Origin: Actinomadura oligospora ATCC 43269
Lineage (GTDB): Bacteria > Actinomycetota > Actinomycetes > Streptosporangiales > Streptosporangiaceae
DNA length: 64,000 nt
Reading direction: 5' to 3'
Assembly: GCF_000518265.1 (NCBI RefSeq)
Contig: NZ_JADG01000008.1
Span: 434,001 to 498,000, forward strand
Part shown: positions 59,448 to 64,000 of the stretch, piece by piece
Numbering within the stretch: the stretch's first letter is position 1
How the letters are laid out: every line of letters starts with the position of its first letter
Made by a program: the position numbers and the translations under genes
Notes under the pieces: generated by a model
What the model saw: only the letters and a program-made list of their open reading frames with translations
Databases searched by the model: none
Told to the model about the DNA's origin: nothing

Positions 59448-59605
59448 CCCACCCACGCTACAAGTCGCCCGCGGGGCTCCATTACCGCCGAAAGTAAGCA
59501 CCTCGCCCAGCGCTGGACGCAGCACGGCCGGCGGACGTTGGGTGCACGAGCGAACGCGACGGATGTGCGGTGATCCGGCGGCACGTTGGTGAGCCTGGGG
59601 CGCGG

Positions 59606-62029
59606 TCAGGGGTGCTTATTGAGGGTGGGGCGGGTGGATTGCCAGGTTGTGGTGGTGGCTGTCGCTAGGGCTATGAGGGTGCAGAGGGCTGTGGTGGCGG
59701 CTATCTGTGGCCAGGGGATGACGGTTGGGGCGGTGGGGGCGAGTTTGGTGAGTGAGGCGTGTTGGGTCAGGGCGGCCAGGGTGGTCGCGACGGCGGCCAG
59801 GAGTGTGCCAACGACGACGGCGATGGCGGATTCGGCGGCGGTGATTCGGATGATCTGGGCGCGGGTGGTGCCTGTGAGGCCCAGCAGGGCGAACTCGCGG
59901 CGGCGGGCGGACATGGCCATGACCAGGGTGTTCGCTATCGCGATCAGTGAGTAGGTCAGGGCGATGCCCAGGATCACGACTGCGGCGTTGTTCGTTTGCC
60001 GGCTGGCGTGTGAGCGCTCGGCCGCGAGGTAGGCGTCGAAGGTCATGAGGTGGGCGCCGGTGCCCGCGAGGGCGCGGTGCAGTGCGGTCGTGTCGAGAGG
60101 GCCGTCCAGGTAGACCTGGGTCGCGGTGGTCGTGCCGGTCAGCGAGGACGAGATGTAGGTGTCGTCGCCGTGCGGGCCGCGGGCCACGACGGCGGCGATG
60201 ACGGTCGGGACACGCCTGCCGGACGGCAGCAGGGCGATCACGTGGTCGCCGGGTGCGAGGTCGTCGGATTCGGCGGCGTGCTCGTCGATGACCAGGAAGT
60301 TCTCGGGGAGCGAGGCGAGGGAACCGGCGCGGACGGGCGGCCGGACGGTGTCGTTCAGAGCCCGTGGGGGCACCGCGTTCGTGGTCAGGGAGTCGATCTG
60401 CTCGCCCTGGACGGTTCCGATCCGGACGTTCATCGTGCTGACCGGGGTGACCCGGATGCCGGGAACGGCGGAGAGGCGGGCGAGCGTCCGGGCGTCGATC
60501 TCCATGCCGCTGCCGGGCATGACCACGGCGGACGCGCGGACCTCCTGGCGTTGCCGGACGAGCGTCGCGGCGTCCCCGGACTTCTGCATCGTCAGCAGGG
60601 TGCCGACCAGCCCGACGGCCAGGACGATCGGCGTCACGATGGCGGCCGTCCGGCGCCGGGACGTGAGGATGTTCTCGCGGACCAGCAGGGGCCCGGCCTT
60701 CGTGGAGCCGCGGAGCGGGGCGAGCAGCAGGCGGGTGACGGGACGCAGGAGCAGCGGCGACAACAGGGCGACCGCGCCGACATAGAGCACCGGGACCGCC
60801 TCGTACTTGCGGACGGTCGCCGCGAGGTAGGGCGTCGTCCGAGCGATCTGGATCCCCGCGACGACCGCTCCGGCCAGCATCGCCGTGCCCAGGAGGAGCC
60901 GGATCGGCGTCATCGCGCGGCGCTCCACCGCGCTCTCGCGCAGCACCTCGACCGGACGGATCAGCGAGACGCGCGGGAGCGTCGCCGCCGCGCCGGTCAG
61001 CGCCGCGGCCACGCCGAGGACGAAGGCGATCAGCAGCGGCACGACGTCGAACGGGATCGTGAACCAGGGCGGGGCCACGCCGTGGTCGAGCATCCAGGAG
61101 CGCAGCGGGACGGTCCCGAGCGGCGCGAGCGCGCATCCGGTGGTGGCCGCGGCCACGCCGACCAGGAGGGCCTCGCCGAGCACCATGCGCCGGACCTGCC
61201 GGGGCGCGGCGCCGACCAGCCGCAGCAGCGCCAGTTCGCGGCGGCGCTGCTCGGTGGCGAACGCGAACGTCGCGATGACGACGAACACCGCGACGCACAC
61301 GGCGAGCCCGGTCGTGCTGCCCGCCATGCCCCGCGCGTTGGACAACTCGGCGGATCCGCCGGTGTCGTCCGGGTCGATCCGGATCCGGTCGCGGCCCGCG
61401 AGGACGGCGGCCCGGTCGCCCACGAGCTTGGACAACCGGGCTGGGTCCTGGTCGGTGACCAGCGCGTTCACGCCAGGGGACAGCCGTGCCGCCTCCATGT
61501 CGCTGAAGAACACCGCGTTCTCGAACCACAGCGCGCCGGTGACGCCGACCACCTGGTACCGGCGGACGCCGTCGCGGGTGGCCACCGGTATCCCGCGTCC
61601 GACCAACGTCGCGGAACCGCCGCCGATGACGACCTCGTCGGAGGCCGCCGGCGCGCGTCCGGCCGTGAGGCGGTAGCGCGCGAACGCGGCCGACGACCAG
61701 GGGTGGCCGATGACGTCCGACGACGGCCCGACGGTGGGGCGGACGGGGAACCCGCGGTCGGCCGTGGCATGGCCGACCGCGCTGACCTGCGCCACCACGT
61801 CCGGTGGGAGGACGGCGGGGGCCTTCATCGGGTTCCCCTCGAAGCCCGGCGGCGCGACCACGACCGGGGCGTCCTTGAAGCGCTGCGGCCCCGGATGCGG
61901 CGTGCCGGCGGTGGCCGCGAGGGTCAGCGCCATCATGCCGATCATGGCCGTCCCGAGCGCGAGCGCGACGAAGGCGCCCACGAAGCCCGTCAGCCGATGG
62001 CGCAGAGTGGCGACCGCGACCTTCAACAC
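59606..62029 (-). CDS. FtsX-type ABC permease
   Basis: 807 residues from GTG overlapping the ATPase stop. Two FtsX domains: VALALGTAMIGMMALTLAAT then four-helix blocks (VFVVIATFAFATEQRRRELALLRLVGA and IANTLVMAMSARRREFALLGLTG), with large extracytoplasmic MacB-like domains between. Works with the adjacent ATPase in lipid/peptide export or envelope remodelling. The 158 bp before the kinase gene shows nothing. Confidence 0.9.
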   Translation of the reverse strand: MLKVAVATLRHRLTGFVGAFVALALGTAMIGMMALTLAATAGTPHPGPQRFKDAPVVVAPPGFEGNPMKAPAVLPPDVVAQVSAVGHATADRGFPVRPTVGPSSDVIGHPWSSAAFARYRLTAGRAPAASDEVVIGGGSATLVGRGIPVATRDGVRRYQVVGVTGALWFENAVFFSDMEAARLSPGVNALVTDQDPARLSKLVGDRAAVLAGRDRIRIDPDDTGGSAELSNARGMAGSTTGLAVCVAVFVVIATFAFATEQRRRELALLRLVGAAPRQVRRMVLGEALLVGVAAATTGCALAPLGTVPLRSWMLDHGVAPPWFTIPFDVVPLLIAFVLGVAAALTGAAATLPRVSLIRPVEVLRESAVERRAMTPIRLLLGTAMLAGAVVAGIQIARTTPYLAATVRKYEAVPVLYVGAVALLSPLLLRPVTRLLLAPLRGSTKAGPLLVRENILTSRRRTAAIVTPIVLAVGLVGTLLTMQKSGDAATLVRQRQEVRASAVVMPGSGMEIDARTLARLSAVPGIRVTPVSTMNVRIGTVQGEQIDSLTTNAVPPRALNDTVRPPVRAGSLASLPENFLVIDEHAAESDDLAPGDHVIALLPSGRRVPTVIAAVVARGPHGDDTYISSSLTGTTTATQVYLDGPLDTTALHRALAGTGAHLMTFDAYLAAERSHASRQTNNAAVVILGIALTYSLIAIANTLVMAMSARRREFALLGLTGTTRAQIIRITAAESAIAVVVGTLLAAVATTLAALTQHASLTKLAPTAPTVIPWPQIAATTALCTLIALATATTTTWQSTRPTLNKHP

Positions 62030-62928
62030 GCGTCCGCTCCGAGGCGCGCGTCCGCTCCGAGGCGCGCGTCCGCTCCGAGGCGCGCGTCCGCTCCGAGGCG
62101 CGCGTCTGTTCCGGGGCGTGAGTCGGTTCCGGGGTCGTCGGGTTCCAGGGCGGCCATGCGGAGGGCGACGGACTCGGCGGTCGGGTCGGTGAGTTCGCCG
62201 GTGACCCGGCCGTCGGCGAGGAAGACCACCCGTTCCGCGTGGGACGCGGCGACCGGGTCGTGCGTCACCATGATCACCGTCTGGCCGTGGTCCGCGACGA
62301 GGCGGCGCAGCAGTGCCAGGACGTCGCGCGCGGTGCGGGAGTCGAGCGCGCCGGTCGGCTCGTCCGCGAAGAGGACCTTGGGCCTGGTCGCCAGCGCCCG
62401 CGCGATGGCGACCCGCTGCTGCTGCCCGCCGGACAGTTCGGAAGGACGGTGCCCGCCGCGCTCGGCGAGCCCGACTTCGGCGAGCCCCCGGTCGACGGCC
62501 GCGGCGTCGATCCCGCGTCCGGCCAGTCGCAGCGGAAGCTCGACGTTCTGCCGGGCGGTCAGCGCCGGGACCAGGTTGAAGGACTGGAAGACGAACCCCA
62601 TCCGCTCCCGGCGCAGCTCGGTCAGCGCCCGCTCGGACAGCCGGTGCAGCGGCGCCCCGTCCAGCAGGACCTCTCCCGCGTCCACCCGGTCGAGCCCCGC
62701 CGCGCACTGCAGCAGCGTCGACTTGCCCGACCCGGACGGCCCCATGATCGCCGTGAAGGTCCCGGCCCGGAAGGACACGCTGACCCCGTCCAGGGCGGCG
62801 ACCTGGCCCCCGCCGCCGCTCCCGTAGGTCTTGCGGACGTCGACCAGGCTGACGACCGCCCGCTTGTCGGCCGTCCCGGCAGGGGCCGGATCCGGCGAGG
62901 ACGCCGACGAGGAGGTTCTCCAGAACAC
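62023..62928 (-). CDS. MacB/LolD-type ABC ATPase with repeat tail
   Basis: 301 residues from GTG with GAAGG upstream; an upstream ATG at 63087 is possible but its extra sequence looks non-coding. Walker A GPSGSGKST, Q-loop FVFQSFNLVPALT, signature LSGGQQQRVAIARAL, Walker B VLFADEPTGALD, H-loop VTHDP. C-terminal tail consists of GADARL hexapeptide repeats. Partner of the FtsX-type permease. Confidence 0.9.
   Translation of the reverse strand: MFWRTSSSASSPDPAPAGTADKRAVVSLVDVRKTYGSGGGGQVAALDGVSVSFRAGTFTAIMGPSGSGKSTLLQCAAGLDRVDAGEVLLDGAPLHRLSERALTELRRERMGFVFQSFNLVPALTARQNVELPLRLAGRGIDAAAVDRGLAEVGLAERGGHRPSELSGGQQQRVAIARALATRPKVLFADEPTGALDSRTARDVLALLRRLVADHGQTVIMVTHDPVAASHAERVVFLADGRVTGELTDPTAESVALRMAALEPDDPGTDSRPGTDARLGADARLGADARLGADARLGADAC
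62030..62138 (-). repeat. 18-bp tandem repeat at the ATPase 3' end
   Basis: Four nearly perfect 18-bp units (CGAGGCGCGCGTCCGCTC on the plus strand) plus two degenerate ones encode GTDSRP/GTDARL/GADARL hexapeptides. The last unit runs into the permease start. Confidence 0.85.
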
Positions 62929-63167
62929 GCTTCCGCCTTCAGAGGGTGAAGCGAGGCTCCCCGGCCTCGCCGCCCCCCGAAGGTAGGGCCGCGCCCGGCC
63001 CCGCCACCTCCGGGCCGACCCCTGATATCGCCCCTGAAGAACCCCTGACGACCCGTCCCGACGGGACCGACCGGTCGGCGCGGACAAGAAAGACCCGGGC
63101 GGACGCGTCGTACGAGCGTCCGCCCAGGTCAGGCGCTTGTTCCGCCGCCGGCGGCGGAGCCGCCTCG

Positions 63168-64000
63168 TCAGGGGTGCTGGAAGGTGATCTCAGGGTTGGA
63201 CGCCGACGGGCCGTCGAGCACCGGTCGTGGGACGCCCTTGAGGTGCCGGTCGAAGAACGCGCCAACGTAGGTGCGTGTGACCGCTTCGGCGCGTTCCGCG
63301 GAGATTCCGGGGCCGGGCCTGCCCGCCCACGCGTTCAGGACGGCCAAGTCGGTGAAGGTGCCGTGGTCGGAACCGGCGACGGTGAGCCAGCGTTTCCAGC
63401 CGTTCAGGCGCGTCCAGGCCGTCGTCCAGGACGGGTCGTCGCCCGGGGCCTCGTGCTCGGCGCCGAACATCAGGAAGGGGCGGTGGTTCAGGCCGCTGAG
63501 CGGGACCTGCGCGAAGAAGGTGCCGTCCATGTTCACCCCCGCGCGCACGCGATGGTCGGCGGCCATGGTCGTGGCGGTGGCGTCGCCGCCGATGGAGTGC
63601 CCGGCCATGCCGATCCGCCGGGAATCGATCGTGCCCGCATGACGCCAGGACGGACGGTGAGCGGTCAGCCGGTCGAGCACGAAGGAGACGTCCTTGGCCC
63701 GGCTCCGGGCGACGGCCGGATTCCCCCCGGCCGGAGGCTTGTCGCAGATGGCACAGGCGAGGGTGCGTCCGCTGGGGAAGGTGACGCCGGAGGACTCGTA
63801 GGTGTGGTCGACCAGCGCGACCACGTATCCCCGGCTGGCGAGGTCCTCGGAGAGTCCGGTGAGGGTGGCGCGCGGGAGGGTCATGCCGGGGGAGAGCACC
63901 ACGAGGGGGAAGCGGCCGTCCTCCGGACGCGCGTCCGCGCGCGCCCAGGTGCGGGTGGCGGCGAGCAGGGCGGGCGGGAAGGCGGAGCCCGGAGCCTTGG
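63168..64000 (-). CDS. Alpha/beta hydrolase (PAF-acetylhydrolase/chlorophyllase-like), 5' end outside window
   Basis: At least 277 residues; the frame stays open to the window edge, with RPEDGRFPLVVLSPGMTLPR before the first internal Met, so the start is beyond 64000. Nucleophile elbow GHSIGG, Asp in FLMFGAEHEAPGDD region and His in AGSDHGTF. IDSRRIGMAGHSIGGDATATTM and DHTYESSGVTFPSGR fit secreted PAF-AH-like or PET-hydrolase-type esterases. 240 bp downstream of it the ABC operon starts. Confidence 0.85.
   Translation of the reverse strand, partial: KAPGSAFPPALLAATRTWARADARPEDGRFPLVVLSPGMTLPRATLTGLSEDLASRGYVVALVDHTYESSGVTFPSGRTLACAICDKPPAGGNPAVARSRAKDVSFVLDRLTAHRPSWRHAGTIDSRRIGMAGHSIGGDATATTMAADHRVRAGVNMDGTFFAQVPLSGLNHRPFLMFGAEHEAPGDDPSWTTAWTRLNGWKRWLTVAGSDHGTFTDLAVLNAWAGRPGPGISAERAEAVTRTYVGAFFDRHLKGVPRPVLDGPSASNPEITFQHP

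Noticed and set aside
62929..63087. N-terminal extension of the ABC ATPase to ATG 63087
   Set aside because: Extra residues are Arg/Gly/Ser-rich without homology pattern, and GTG 62928 has a good ribosome binding site.

Overview
The window comes from a high-GC Gram-positive actinomycete. Codon third positions are almost all G/C, GTG and TTG starts are common, GC-rich hairpins serve as terminators, and the families present (DUF397, DUF5753/XRE, SCO3933-type, DUF2637, RepSA) are actinobacterial. The set looks most like the Streptosporangiales, for example an Actinomadura-like Thermomonosporaceae; that placement is an inference.

Region 1 (1-13.6 kb) is most of an actinomycete integrative and conjugative element (AICE) of the pSAM2 type. 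It has a GntR/KorSA-type repressor with an operator inside the opposite promoter, an SCO3933-type protein, an FtsK-like DNA translocase for conjugation, small accessory and DUF2637 (Spd-like) membrane genes, a RepSA-type HUH replication initiator, an excisionase and a tyrosine integrase. The integrase ends beside a tRNA-Phe gene, the presumed attachment site. The left part is cargo: a low-GC reverse transcriptase gene translationally coupled to a HEPN gene (probable anti-phage system), and two paralogous HTH-P-loop kinases around a guanylate-kinase-like gene and three small genes. The left end of the element lies outside the window.

Region 2 (13.5-41.6 kb) is chromosomal: tRNA-Phe, tRNA-Asp and tRNA-Glu; an SsuA/SsuC-like importer lacking its ATPase; an amino-acid permease; two nucleotide-cyclase proteins; an orphan histidine kinase; an XRE/DUF397 pair; a YdiJ-like FAD/FeS oxidase; arylamine N-acetyltransferase; an L,D-transpeptidase; a metallophosphoesterase; an MFS transporter; glutaryl-CoA-type dehydrogenase; asd; a secreted cyclophilin; and a PEP mutase/isocitrate lyase family enzyme.

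Region 3 (41.8-50 kb) is the most interesting part. Two divergent operons look like a compact natural-product cluster. On the minus strand lie a cupin, a methionyl-tRNA-synthetase-like enzyme without an anticodon domain, a DAO-type FAD oxidase and a lysine/ornithine-type N-hydroxylase. These four are the enzyme classes that make hydrazinoacetic acid (N-N bond formation from N6-hydroxylysine and glycine) in the s56-p1 type pathway (Spb38-40). On the plus strand lie an ATP-grasp ligase, an MFS exporter and a LuxR-type regulator. There is no NRPS or PKS, so the likely product is a very small hydrazine-containing amide or peptide. Cupin and synthetase, fused in Spb40, are separate overlapping genes here, and the promoter region carries two sets of short tandem repeats.

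Region 4 (50-64 kb) holds a Ser/Thr kinase, a secreted M9-type collagenase, a secreted SGNH lipase, an ABC-2 exporter, a NarL-type two-component system, a MacB/FtsX-type ABC system and the C-terminal part of a secreted or cytosolic lipase-like hydrolase. Several genes (cyclase, kinase, ABC ATPase, LuxR regulator, ABC permease end) carry short in-frame or tandem minisatellites in linkers or at termini.
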